A stretch of 64,000 nt of DNA from Epiperipatus broadwayi (lineage: Eukaryota; Onychophora; Udeonychophora; Euonychophora; Peripatidae). This document shows positions 41,285 through 53,994 of this stretch, in pieces; position 1 is the stretch's first letter, and each line of letters opens with the position of its first letter. The translations under genes were made by a program, and so were the position numbers. Under the pieces are notes generated by a model. It made no database searches. It was given only the letters and a program-made list of their open reading frames with translations, and was not told the origin of the DNA. The DNA lies in contig JAQFVV010012423.1 of the NCBI GenBank assembly GCA_028023455.1, positions 6,924,269 to 6,988,268 on the forward strand. The letters are read 5' to 3'.

Positions 41285-41759
41285 TTATGTTGTGTGACTT
41301 CTACATAATTTGAATTAATTAGCATGTATTTAACATAGTTCAGTGCATGCTAAAATATGTAAATTCTCTAGATGAAATGTGAAGAGGAATCTCATTCAAG
41401 TTTTGGGTGGTAACAATTACACCAGCAAATATCTTTATTTAGAATAAATAAGTATACATATGTCTGCATACACACTGTATTATATGACTGTAATCATTTC
41501 AATTTCTTCCCTCACTTTAAAAAAATCATTCTCTATTATATAAAATAAACTTGCAGTCTTGTAGGTTTCCTATAATTTTGAACAGATCTAGACAAGGTAA
41601 AATTTTTCTCTCCCTTCACTCGGTGTTTTCTCTTCTTCCAGCAAAGACTATTTTGAAGAGGGGGAACCTACTATTGCTATAGTCTCTAGTTCATCAGATG
41701 GATTATTCTGTTCAGGTAAATCCATAGTGCTATATCTACACTTTCATCCTGCGATTTAG
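41285..41759 (-). other. Probable 3' side of the Gypsy relic, non-coding
   Basis: Below the integrase end there is a purine-rich stretch on the minus strand (GAAGGGAGAGAAAAATTTT, about 41600-41620) that could be a polypurine tract, but no LTR boundary or second LTR copy was found. Otherwise unassigned. Confidence 0.25.
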
Positions 41760-42600
41760 GTCATCAAATTCTCAATTGGTTTACATATCTTCTCATTTGT
41801 CTACCATTAGGAGTCTGAACTTTTCATAATTGCTTTGATATAATTTTAGTTATTACTCCAGAAAACCATTTTCTGTTCAAAATGATCTGATCCAGTGACA
41901 CCACTTTTGTAATTTTCTTCATCCATATAGTTTTACCTTGATGCACTATTAATAGGCATTAGCACTGACAAATGTATGTGAAACTTCCAAACCATTAACA
42001 ACTCAGCTGACATCATTTTAGTAAATGTAGAAGGGGTGAAATGTTGATAAAACATAAGGTCAGTTAAAGTTTTGCTAATATTGTTTCCCTTTTCTGCTAT
42101 GACACTTGCTTCCAGGTGATACAGTTGTGTGATATATGGCATATCTTCTTAGTAACTAAAAATTCTTTGAATAGAATGGACATAAATCTAGTTCTATTAT
42201 TGGAGAAATCATTTAGTAAGTCCATGATAAGTGAAAATTTAATTCAAAGCTCTCATATTTCCATGCTTGTACTTTTAACACTTCTGTATTATATCCACTT
42301 AGATTGAATTTATAAATATCAAGAAGATGTTACCATTAAATGGACTGGCATGATCTAAATGGACTCTCTATCATGTTTGAGTTGCATAAGTCCAATTTTT
42401 AATTTTTTTTTTTTTTGGCAGCAACTGAGCAGTAAATTGACAGTCTTCACAATTTTTTAACTGTTTGCACAATCTCATTATTTATATTTGGTTACTAAAC
42501 ACAAGTCTGTACTAATTCTTTCATCCTTACAATTCTTGGAAGTCCTCTATGTAACAAAGCTAATACTTGCTTTCTACCTTTTGGGGATGTCAGTATTCAG
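41760..42600 (-). pseudogene. Ty3/Gypsy integrase relic
   Basis: Minus-strand frames give QVLALLHRGLPRIVRMKELV (about 42580-42515), the H-H part of the integrase zinc finger, then NCEDCQF (about 42455), the C-C part. DHASPFNGNIFLIFIN (about 42355-42305) is the start of the catalytic core, with the first Asp in D-H-A-G-P-F. ISKTLTDLMFYQ and MSAELLMVWK (42095-41995) match L-x-x-Y-R-x-T-P-H and P-A-E-L-L-F-G-R. GKTIWMKKI, then VQTPNGRQMRRYVNQLR (about 41825-41770) matches the C-terminal domain. Stops and frameshifts are frequent. No RT or protease was found upstream. Confidence 0.78.
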
Positions 42601-42876
42601 TCTGTCATTAACATGCAGTTGTTGCAGATTATGCTTTAAAATATAAGAAGATTCAAAATATGAATTATTATTTTCTTTCTTAAATTCAATCATTTTGTTG
42701 TAATACTATGAAATATTGCATTTTTATCTATTTTTAGATTTTATGATATTTATAATTTGATCTTTTTATTTCCCCCTAAGATGATATTAATACGATAATT
42801 ATGAAATCATTAATTTCTTTTCTGATATCACATTTAATTTTCCTATGGTCTTATTATCAAACTAAACAGTAAAATA

Positions 42877-43673
42877 CACCTGGGTCTCACTATATTTATT
42901 AGAGATCAAGAAATTTAAATTATTAATAACTTATTTTGACTTGAAATACTTTTTTTTTCAAAAATATAATGTTACATTAGCAGCTAACATGAATATGGCC
43001 TGCAGCTGTATTTAGAATCTTAGCTTCTATGTAAATAACCTACTTATACTAATGAGTAAATAATAATATTAATAGATTTATATGTATGTATAAAAATATT
43101 GCAATAAATATTCAAAAATTTTAAACTTTTAAAACGTATTTTGTTAGATATAACAGAAACAAATATTTTTTTAGATTTTTAAAATAAATAGTAACGAAGA
43201 TTTTATAAACTGAAAATGATCTTTCTAATGATAATCTTGTGTTTTGATTGCGATCTCATTTTTTTTAATATAGAAACAGCATGAGACTGAAAGTGGCACT
43301 AGTTGTACATCATGTCATGAATCTGATGTCTTACCAGTTCACAAACGAACACAAAATGTCAAATAGTGGTAATGATTAAAATATGTATGAAAAAATGTAA
43401 AATTAAATACTGTAGTTAATAAAAAAAGTAATAAAAGTTTGTCTTGTATTTTTTTTTCAAATATTTGAAATTTTTTATTAGTCATATTTTATTTCCTTAT
43501 TTTTTTAATGCAAATTTTAAAGTAAATGTTTTCTTGTTGCTTTGCTTTTATTCAGATTTCTGAAAATTACAGCACCTATCCCCTATTTTTCAAGGTAAGT
43601 TATGTTTATTTTTGTGCGATTTCTTTTGCATTTTCTGAGAAACCTATCTACCGCATAAAACGAGACCCAGGTG
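42877..43673 (+). mobile_element. Tigger/pogo-like element, copy 3 (deleted)
   Basis: Starts CACCTGGGTCTCAC with TA at 42875-42876 and ends AAAACGAGACCCAGGTG with TA at 43674-43675. From about 43280 it aligns with the right part of copy 1 (TCTGATGTCTTACCAGTTCAC, then AAATATTTGAAATTTTTTATTAG). The left interior (about 42900-43270) is AT-rich and not clearly alignable. The HTH coding part is lost. Confidence 0.65.
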
Positions 43674-44699
43674 TATATGTTTGTTAATCATTTCCATTTC
43701 TGTTTTTTAATTATTATGTGTTAATTCAATCATAAAATTTAAAATTGAGTGTAGATGGCTGCATAGATTCATTAAGTTTGGGGTTAGGTCATTGGGGTTA
43801 ATTTCAGACTATTTGTCTCGTAGTTGAGTCAGTGCTAGTAGAGACATATATGGCTGTTTATATCAATGTAATGTGAAGTGTGTTAACATACAGGACAATG
43901 TGCCCAACTGAATGCATGACCCAAAAATATAGTCATCATGTTGCAATGGATGCAGATGTATTTTCCTGTGACATTGATACCCTTTCGCTCTATGGATAGG
44001 AACTATAAGTTGGCAATAGTATCACTCTCCCTCCATATGTAGCATTTCTCTTAAATGTTTTATATACATGATTTCTTCCCCCTATAGATTACATTCCTGT
44101 ACTGGATGAGGATCATTTCTTTTAAATAAAATCATGCTGCAGAAGCATATTTCTGTCAGCATGGTTTTATGTTAACATCTTCATATTGCATTGGTTGTGT
44201 CTGTATACCAGGAGGTGAACATTGGTTTAGCTATGAATTTTTAGCCTGAGGTTGAATATTTTGAAAAGTTTTAATTGTGTAATCTATGTAGCCTATTTAT
44301 ACTCAACATTTTAAAATAAAAATATTATTAAAATGTCCATCTGTTCGGACTTACTAAAATAACAATTTAAATTTAAAATTAATAATAAATTAGTAACAAA
44401 TTAAGTTATTCCTCAAATTTAAATTTATATATATGTGCATCAATAAATGTTTTTGTGTGTTATTACTGGCAGTGATTTTTTTTTAAAAAAAATCTTTTTC
44501 TTTATTAAAATGTTTTAAATAAGTTTTATTATAAATCTCTGTGTCTCCTTGAGCTAGTGGTATGGACTAATGGTCAATAATAAAATAAAATTAGATCTTA
44601 ACAAGAAGAATCTGCCTACATTTCAAATTTTCTTGCTTCAAATAGCCTAGTGGCCCCTGTATGGCAGATAGTGAAGACTAATTTTCCCTGACCATTATT
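43674..44699. other. Stretch without recognised features
   Basis: The part at 43740-44230 is less AT-rich (for example TTTGGGGTTAGGTCATTGGGG) and may be an old repeat, but I cannot assign it. The rest is AT-rich. Confidence 0.35.
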
Positions 44700-44702
44700 A
44701 TA

Positions 44703-44783
44703 TATATAAAAACATAAATAATTAAAGGTATAAACAGTATTATAGTTACTGTTTATACCGTTAATTATTTATGTTTTATATAT
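44703..44783. repeat. Hairpin with about 37 bp arms
   Basis: TATATAAAAACATAAATAAT followed by TAAAGGTATAAACAGTA pairs with TACTGTTTATACCGTTAATT followed by ATTTATGTTTTATATA, around a 7 nt loop (TTATAGT). A few mismatches are present. No ORF. Confidence 0.75.
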
Positions 44784-44786
44784 AAT

Positions 44787-45544
44787 ATTTTCTACAATGG
44801 GTATTGTACTTTTACATTTAATATTAATATATATACGGTTTATTATTTGTTCAGTAATGCTGTATTGATGTTTTAGTCAGATTGCATTAACAAGAAATAT
44901 TATTTTTATATAAAAAAGATTTTTACAGATGCACAACAAACAACAACCCAAGGAAGAAGTTTTAAAATATCTAACCAAAAAAAAAAAAAAAATTGAAATT
45001 TCTAAATATGAAAGCAAGGATGACAGAAGATGAGTCATCCAACATAAATGTAGCAAGTTGTTAATTCATGTACTGTCATTTGCACTTTCTTGTTTTAAAA
45101 ATTTCTGTTTTGTTTTTTGTATTTGTGTATTTGATGTTTGCAACATTTCTACAATGTTTTGTTTTTTTTTTTAAAAAAAAAAAAACACTCCTTACCCAAT
45201 TGATAATAAATAATGATCCAGCCAAAATGTTGGAACATTAGTACTGTTAAATTATACATGGATGAATTTGGCTAATATACTTTTTATATGTTGCCTAAGA
45301 AAATCTTCATTTTAGTATGTACAGTAAAGCATGTTTATGTATATTTGTTCACTCATTGACATTCTTACAAAAAAATGAGCAAAATTTCTAATTTTATTAC
45401 AATTGAATATGCTCTAGATGAAATCCCTTTTTTTTTTTTTTTAAATAATAGAAGTCTTGTTGTCAGCAGACTATCCCTCTCTAGTTGTTTGCTGTTTTTA
45501 AATCCATGTTAACTTTCAGAATGCCCTTATATTTTCATAAAACT
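44787..45544. other. AT-rich gap
   Basis: Contains long A and T homopolymers (near 44976, 45161 and 45430). No gene or shared repeat seen. Confidence 0.4.
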
Positions 45545-46074
45545 TTTAGTATATTGTTACATTTTTATTTACCATTGTCAAACTCACTCCACTCACAACT
45601 TTGACACTATCCACCTCCGATAAATACAGTAATGATTATTACTAATTATTTTCTAAATTAGAGATTATCTCTAGCACAAATATAAACTTTAAACCTCAGT
45701 TAAAGATTAATATATCTGATTTTTTAATTTTAAACATACCCACACATAGAGTTATTCACCTTTCTCTTTCCCATGTGTAATATTTTTATAGATATATTAA
45801 ACAACCTCCATACTTCCCCATTCTTTTTAAATTCATATAAATAAAGATACCATAAAAGACAAATGACCCCCCAGCGTGCTGAACCAGCATTCATCAGTTG
45901 GCCCAGATCACTATCGTCCATATATATCTCTATTATATGAAGAGTATTTATCTATAGTAAATTGTTACATTTTTATTTACCATTGTCAAAGTCACTCCAC
46001 TCACAACTTTGACACCATCCACTTCAGATAAATACAATAATGATTATTACTAATCATTTTCTAAAGTAGAGATT
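45545..46074 (-). repeat. Direct repeats with 408 bp period, possible PLE terminal pair
   Basis: The segment 45545-45666 (TTGTTACATTTTTATTTACC, then CACTCCACTCACAACTTTGA) is repeated at 45953-46074 with few changes, giving a period near 408 bp. On the minus strand the spacer contains CTGATGA (45897-45891), then a TGCTG-GTT-CAGCA hairpin, then GGGGGGTC. This resembles part of a hammerhead, but the required GAAA is absent and stem I does not pair. Tandem terminal repeats of a PLE or a small ribozyme-bearing repeat are possible. Confidence 0.45.
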
Positions 46075-47297
46075 TATGCAAAATCTAAACAAATTCAGAA
46101 AAAATAATAAAGGTATAAAATGTATATTTTTCATCATGAACTGAAGAAATGTTATTAATAAAAATGGTTGCATATGATGCTGCAAGACAGAAAAATGCCT
46201 ACTGCCATATAATTGAAATAGTATATATTGATATTGTGTATATTCCAGCTTCACCATATATATGAGTAAATAGAAGCTATCTTCAAAAAATTTATCCTAT
46301 GAATTATTATAAAAGTTCATCAGGAGACTAATCTGCATATTTTAGTAAAGTGGTTGAGTGATATATTCACGAACCAAAATCCTTTGTATTGAAATTCAAC
46401 TTTGTCATTTCTAGTTCAAACATCACATAATCAAAATTTTAGGTGGCAAATGATTTAATTGTTTAATGGCAGATTCAATATCTATTAATGGATTGATTCT
46501 TAACTGAGGAAGAAAAACAAACTCAATTTGGTTAGTTTTGCATAACTGGCTACATGGGTGCTTGAATGTCACATGAACTTTTAAGCAACAAATATTCCAG
46601 GAATTATGTTTTTTTAAGCACAGAAATTTATAAAAAGTGATAAAGAACAATTTTATTGCAATAATAATATTCTAAATAGTGCACATAATCAGAATAATTA
46701 ATTATCATAATTAGAAGAAGTAATGCACTATTCTATAAATATGTATCAGGTCATTGCTTTTTCATCAAGAAAAGTCTTTTTTTTATTTACAGATCCTGGT
46801 TACTAAAGGGATCTGAAACTATTTATACTATACATAGAAGTATAACAGATTAACATTTGTGATGTGGACAAATTGCTCCCTCCCTTTCCAATTCACTAAA
46901 TAAATATTAAGGAAAAAATTTGATTATATTTCCTGGTCAATCAAACCCCTAGTAATAATATATCTTATGATATAAAAGTAAACTATAACTTATGATAGCT
47001 TTTATTTATTTGTTTTAGGCACCAGTGTTCAGTAGATTGTATTATGAGGTTAATTAATAAAGATGGAATTTCTTTCTCTTCTTGATGATTACCAGCTTTT
47101 GGTTATCTGGTTTCTATTTATGGAAGCTTAACAAATTGGTTAAATGTATTAGCATTCTTACATAAAGGAATTTAGTAATGAAGATTGCTGAATTTAAATT
47201 ACAACATAGATTTAATAAACAAGTAAGTCCACACTATAAATACAAAATTATTTATTAATACTACCCTGTTAAATATTATTAAACATTAACATATATA
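46075..47297. other. AT-rich stretch without supported genes
   Basis: The minus-strand frame 46650-46423 contains CKTNQIEFVFLPQLRINPLI, faintly like the F-L-P-P-N-T-T-x-L-I-Q-P block of DDE transposases; this is too weak to annotate. Nothing else is recognised. Confidence 0.35.
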
Positions 47298-48744
47298 CAC
47301 CCAGGTCTCGTTTTATGCGGATTTATTTAATGCGATTTTGAAGTCATGCGATTCATGTTTCTTCTTAATATCTTTGTATGCGGTTTTCTTTTATGCGATA
47401 AAAATTATTAGATCAGAAGATGAGCTCTGATAATGTGCTATTACTTTAAATATTATAAATTTCACACACGTCATATTTAAAGTAATCGTGCATTATCAGA
47501 GTTCGACTTCCATCTAATAATTTCAATATTTTCAGCACTTTATAATAGTACTGTAATAGATTTTATGCAATAAAGAAGTTCATAAATCACTTAAAATCAG
47601 TATTTCCCCATTTTATATACACATATTAAATTATACAAGATTATAATGTAAATCTGTTCAAATGTTATAGATGCCTATACTATGTATATGTTGTTGTTTT
47701 TGCATTTTAAATCACCTTCTATTTTTCTTTTTTAAAAAAGAGTACGTAATCAATTAATCATTTAGTGTCCACAAGTAATAAATTTTACAAGACTATAATG
47801 TAAATCTGTTCTAACGTTATAGATGCCTATACTATGTATGTTATTGTTTTTGCATTTTAAATCACATTCTATTTTTGATTTTTAAAAAAAGAGTACGTAA
47901 TCAATTAATCATTTAGTGTCTGCAAGTTTATTTTTAAAAGATGAGTAACAGTGATGGGCATAATTAAATTTGACAATTAAAATCTGATTTTTAATTGTAA
48001 TTAACAATTTAAAAATTACGTAACATGATCTGAAATGATGAAATTTGATTTTTAAACGGAATTGAAAATTAAAAAATTAAAGACAAAAATAAGAATTTAA
48101 TTTTTAATTGTTAGTTCTAATTAAATTTTGCCCAACAGTGGTGAGTCGGTGTCTTTTTATTATCGTAAGTCTAAGTTCTTATTTTTATTTTAAACTTTTA
48201 GTTTACTCTAACGGAAAGAAAAAACACCCAAGGAAATGAATTTTTTTGGAAACAAAAATTTCAATTTTAGATCGCTTAGCGAAATGGAAAAAATCAACAG
48301 CAATTGGAAAACATTTTAGTTATATTTCCTCCTTACTTTGTTTAAGGAGAACTACAGTACCTCACATCACATCACATCACATCATGATGAATCTGATGTT
48401 TCAAATAGCGATAATTATTAAAATACTGTACATGTATGAAAAAAAATGTAAATTACACATAAAAATATATTGTTTTGAATAAAATTAAATACTGTAGTTA
48501 ATAAAAAAAAGTTTGTCTTGTATCAATTTTTTTCAAATTTGAAATTTTTTATTAATCGTATTTTATTTTATTTTTATGTGAATTTTAAAGTAATTTTACG
48601 TTGTTGCTTTGCTTTTGTGCGATTTTTGGAAAATTACAGTACGTATTCCCCATTTTTCAAGATAAGTTAAGTCTATTTTTGTGTGATTGCTTTTGTGCGT
48701 GTTTTCTGAGAAACTTATCTACTGCATAAAATGAGATCCAGGTG
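47298..48744 (+). mobile_element. Tigger/pogo-like element, copy 4 (longest)
   Basis: The ends CACCCAGGTCTCGTTTTATGC and GCATAAAATGAGATCCAGGTG are flanked by TA on both sides. It aligns with copy 1 throughout, including the subterminal palindrome (about 47424-47506) and the AT-rich AATTAAAAATTAAA block. It carries an internal tandem duplication of about 150 bp (about 47632-47780 and 47783-47925, each with TATAGATGCCTATACTATGTA) that copy 1 lacks. An HTH remnant is at 48246-48330. Confidence 0.8.
48246..48482 (+). pseudogene. Tigger transposase HTH fragment, second copy
   Basis: The open frame starts at a TTG and reads KISILDRLAKWKKSTAIGKH, then FSYISSLLCL. The first 27 residues match the helix-turn-helix of the copy at 1548-1727, after which the reading frame diverges into non-homologous sequence. 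The DDE domain is absent. Confidence 0.6.
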
Positions 48745-51700
48745 TACAAACAAATGAAACTTTTATACTGTGCCTACCAAATATGACAACTTATCTCTGC
48801 ATGAACTAACTTCAACTTTCAATTTATGATAATATGCTAAATGTTGATAGAACACTCATTGGTGCATCCTAAAATAAAAATCCTTATCTTCATTCTATCT
48901 AAACAACACAGGTATTAACTTCCTATTTCCAATCTATACCTATACCTGTTTCATACATTTCTTATAAATAATAACCTATAAAGAATTACAAACTAGAATT
49001 AGTTATGACTCTATTACAATTATATTGAATTATTAATAGTTAAACATAAGATCAAACTTTAAATATAATCATTTTCAATATTATATTCGAATACAGACAT
49101 ATCCCTTCTTCTTATAATATATATATATATAACCATTTTATGTGTATATTCCACTAGCTCATTATTCATATAAATTTATTTTTATTATCTACCAATATTT
49201 AATAACGTAAAAATTTTAAACAATTAATTGCATAAATAAACAAATCAAATTAATTATTAATTTCCCTATCTATTGATTTATCCCCCCATATTGATAATGA
49301 TTCTTTTATAGTATAAAGTTAAACTATATACAAATATGATGTTACAAGTTTGTTTTTTTTTTAAAAAAAAATACAAGTTCGTCTTCAAAAAAAATAAATA
49401 ATTTTTAATGGTATTCCAATTGTTCCAAATGCTTCAAACTCGTTTGCATCAACATTGCTCTCACTTTTGCTCTTTTTGTTCTCATAAGAAAATTACCAAA
49501 ACTATAAAATTCCAATGCCATCAGGTTATTTACAATATTTCAGTTTCCTTTTTTCCCCTTCTTAATGATCAAAGGTTATTTTCAACTTGCGTAATATATT
49601 TTATTTAGATACTTCCCACATTTATTATACTTGTTTTCATATTATTCCTTATGTACTCTTTGTAAATGTTATCATTTAAGATAGAGCAGTGTATACCTTC
49701 TCTTTAAAAGTAGGATGACATCTTCAATATACATTTTATATTCTCCAAGAAGCTAATTGTTATTCCATTAATTTATTCAATGTTTTATGCTCACATACAT
49801 ATTTATTCTTTATTAATTGTCTTCAGTGATTATTTAATTTCTTACACTTATCTAAGTTTTTTTTTTTTTCATTTACAGTTTTGATAAATAATTTGTTCAT
49901 TTTCTGAGCAGACCATTATGATTTATTACAAGTATAAATACAATTTTCATTTAACATTTGCCTTGTATTACATCTATACATCCTTCTAATTTTTAGTCCT
50001 TCATTTACCATATATGTAACTCATCATAAAAAAATTTTCTACATGAAAGTTATATTAAAACTAATATTGATCTGTTCATATCTTTTCTACAATTAAAATT
50101 TTCATTCAGATACACTTTTCCATGTGCAAATCTTTCTATTATTATCCATTACTAATTTAGTTTTAATTATCTTTAAAAGTGTTATACTTAACTCAATCAG
50201 GAATAATGTCGCACAATTACTCTGATGGCCATGATGCATAAATATTTCATCTTGCTTATTAATTAAATTATGTATTAACATAATATTCCTGGTGCTTTTC
50301 TTAAATTCATGTGTTACTTGACAATACTTTGCACAAATGTACAACTTTTTCCTTTCATTCTTCTAATCCTTTTTTTTTTCAATATAATGACTCCATAAAA
50401 GTATTAAATTGTTAAGTTCAGCCAGAAGAAATATAATTTTCTTTTACTCCTGCATTTTAACAAAGCTTTATAATATATATAGTTTTAATTCTTAAGTAAA
50501 TAATAATCAATTCCTTTTTTAAAAAAAATAATGAGATTTAAAAGAATTTAAGTAAACTTTTAGAGACAAACCAAATTACTTGTTTTCCTGATTTGTCATC
50601 TTTTTTTCTATATCAATTTTCCCTTGCCTTTTTTCATAAAAACATTATCTGTATGTTGTTAACTTATTCCAAATTGCATTCTCCCATTGGTTAATTCTCC
50701 CATTTCTTTGATTTTGAATATTTAATGTGTTGCTTATCATTTACCTATTTTTAAAAACAAATGTTTTAAAATATTTCTCAATAAAAAAGAAAACAATACC
50801 ATTTTATGAACTTAAAACTACAATATACTTTAAATCAATTTAGATCATTTGATTTTATTTTTATACAGACTAGATCCAAGATTAATTCTATGAACTTTTA
50901 ATCACAAAATTCAAAACATAAATATTAATTATTTATTTTGGAACATAAATTAAGATTTCACCAGAAATAGTCATTGCATTTAATATCAGATATGCACAAA
51001 CATGATTATTCATCTATATAATGCATATTTTTATTTATAAAATTAGATTTGAACTTCCCTACCATTTTAAATATCAAATGATTACTTATCATCAAATATT
51101 ATTAATTTATAGTTTATTATTTTATCTTTCATATACCTTTGGAAATAAATATTTTACCCATGATTTGTAACATCAAGGTCAAATCCTATGATAACTAAAA
51201 TGACTTATTTTTCATAATTTTAATAAGTAAATATTTTTGACTTTATAACATTTAAAATTATGCATCTTAAAATTTATTCCTTTATTGGTTTTATGATGGG
51301 GTATACCAATAAAAAAGGCACAATATATATATGGTAAATAAATGCATTTAAAATGAAATATAAAAGCAAACTTAAAAATAAATAGCACTGGGCATTTGTA
51401 AGTAAACAAATAGCTAAGACCTACTTGCTAGGATATTTAACCATCATAAATTTTGAAGGACAATCAGATTTACAACTCCTATAAAAGCTTCTCAAAAAAC
51501 TATTAAACAAGGTGCCACTAATTCTGATTATTCTTTTCTTCCAAAATGTAAGCTTGTGGTTAAGACCTGCAGAGGTCCCTACTATCACATTTTTATACAC
51601 ACATTTTTGAGGTTACAGCCTTAGTAAATATTACATATTTTAGAATATAAAATAGAATGGATTGTTCTAAAATTTATTAACTACAACATTGTGAAAATTT

Positions 51701-53627
51701 AAATAAAATAAGTCTCTACTTATAGATTTGATTATTTAACCTAGATTCGCCAATACTAAAAACATTCAAGCTTTTAGCAATCTGAGATATGTTTAATGCT
51801 CATGTAAATAATATAGGGATAGACTGAGAAAGTGGGGATTGAATTAAAACAAAAGTCAGACCATCAGATTAGTCCTGATTTTGTAAAGTTGATATCCGAA
51901 AGTGAAATTAAGAGTTAATCGTATCAATTGGATTGTCTGTTCAAGCACTATGTGCTGTCAACAGGATAGTGTCAGGTGACTTTTTTTTTCAAGTTTATTT
52001 GCATTCAGGAAAAACTATCTTTTGATTTGAAACATTTTATAATTACTTTTTGAAAAATATCCATTTTAAATTTTTGGTTGTTTAGATTTTCAGGATGTAT
52101 TTACTTATTTTGAAATAATATACAAATCATAAAATTCAATATATTTGATACCCAAATAATAAAAGTTATTAAAAAAATAACATCTTTGTTTATAAAAAAC
52201 TAATTGTGTATTCTAATTTACAAACTTCATAATGTATTGTGATATGAAATCTCATGAGAATGATAAAGTGTTCTAATACTATGTTGTAAATAAGTTATGC
52301 ATTTGTTCCTATTATGAGATGAGAAGCTGTTAAATTTGTTGAGTTTTTGGAGATAATTCAATAATACTTGTAGAGACCTATCTGTGAACATTTTCTGTGA
52401 GCACATTATAAATAATAATTTAGTTTCCTTTACAAAAATCTGTTTGTATTACAATACATTTACTGGAATATTAAGAAGTATTTAAGCTTGGAACTTTCAT
52501 TAGTGATTGATTGGATATTGGACCAAAAAATATTTAAAAGTGTTTCCAATTTTAAAAACACTGGTAATGCTTAAAAGTTCAAAATTATAAAGATAGACTA
52601 AATTATTTCTAATAATAATGTAAAAATAAAATATTTTTAAAATAGTTTCCAGTCAGGCAATACCTTATCAATAATTTCAAAAGAAAAACCATGATGGAGA
52701 AGGCATAAATCATCAGACTATCCAAATGCTAAATAAAGATGTTTTTAGTAATATTATTCTTTGTTTTATATTGTAACTAAAAATATCTAAATATCCATTT
52801 TCTAAACATTAATTAAATGGCAGACAGATTCAATATCTGAGAGAAAAATCGTTAGGCTGCCTGAAATTCATAAAAGCTGAGGTCATAGAGATGGAAAGTA
52901 AATATGCTAACCATTCTTCCGTGAAGGTCTTCAATTTGTTTGTAAAAAGGCAACAAATACATTTTTACAAAAAAATTTCCTTTGTATTGAACATAATGTT
53001 TTTAGGGATCAGTTTATATACACGTAATTCTTAACTTAGGTTAATATGTTTAACAAGATTATATATAATTCAAATTTTGCATAAATCAGAAATATTATAA
53101 AATCTTATTGCTATGACAAATTAAAATGCATTTTCTTTTAATAATTATATTTACATAATGTTCCAGTATTGAAAATGTTTAAATAAAGTTTATATTATTT
53201 GAAGCATCATGTTTCGTAATCAGTTTTCAACTTATCTTATTTTTTTCATGTTCCTCTTATGTTTTTTCTGCATGATATAATAAATTTATAATAAACTTTA
53301 TAAGTAGCCATGTTTTCAAATGATTCCTAAAAAAACTATACTTACTATGCATGTATAAATTACACCATCTCATTTTTCAATGAGATGTCAAACATGGTAT
53401 TGCGACTTTTAGTATTTGAACTACAATTTTACAAATGTTTAAATTAATTTTTTATAGGAAGAAAAAAATAATTAAAAATAAATTTATAAATGGGTTGAGG
53501 CACCTAGTTTTAAATATTATATTTTTACATTATACTAAAATATTATTATGATTCAATATTACTTCTAATTATATAAAAAAAATATTTTTGTATTCTCATT
53601 TTTGATTTTTTAAAATATTAGTTACGA
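48745..53627. other. 4.9 kb AT-rich desert
   Basis: I examined both strands for RT, endonuclease, integrase, DDE, GIY-YIG and SINE signatures and found none. Short open frames (49408-49608, 50102-50344, 51212-51409) have no motif. A TATATA run occurs near 49120. It could be intron or intergenic DNA. Confidence 0.45.
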
Positions 53628-53750
53628 TTAGAGGGGTTTTGGACCTAGACTTTCAAACTCCCTTCAGCCATTCACTCCATCTTATATAACCAATACCCAT
53701 GACCACATACATGTGAAAAAGATAAATGATCCCCAATATCCTATAGTAAA
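53628..53750 (-). repeat. SINE family, copy 2
   Basis: Minus strand: ACTATAGGATATTGGGGATC, ATTTATCTTTTTCACATG, TATGTGGTCATGGGTATTGG, GATGGAGTGAATGGCTGAAG and AGTCTAGGTCCAAAACCCCT. The B-box equivalent GGTCCAAAAC is one base off consensus. It shares the extended 5' block GGGGATCATTTATCT with the copy at 55622-55750. Confidence 0.5.
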
Positions 53751-53994
53751 AAAAAAAAAGACTAGTAATTATACACACAATATAAACGTTTATTATTAGA
53801 CTTTTTATATGTATATATACATGCATGTCTAAATTGACCCATTATTAAAATAAATACTTGAAAATAAATTATTAATTAAAATAATGTTTTGTACATTAGG
53901 TAAAAAAGATCCCTAAATGTATGGAAGAAAGTTAGGATCAGATACAGAGTTAAATGACAAGATTTTCTGTGCTATTAAACAGGAAAGACTCTAC
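53751..53994. other. AT-rich gap between SINE and PLE terminal repeat
   Basis: Short non-coding stretch; no feature seen other than A/T runs. Confidence 0.4.

Noticed and set aside
45841-45900. CTGATGA plus hairpin on the minus strand as a complete hammerhead ribozyme
   Set aside because: The GAAA box is absent and the sequences that should form stem I (GGGCCAA and ATTTGTC) do not pair; kept only as an observation within the repeat.
46423-46650. Possible DDE transposase fragment (IEFVFLP block)
   Set aside because: Only one short resemblance, without the preceding D-N or following Q-P-x-D motif.
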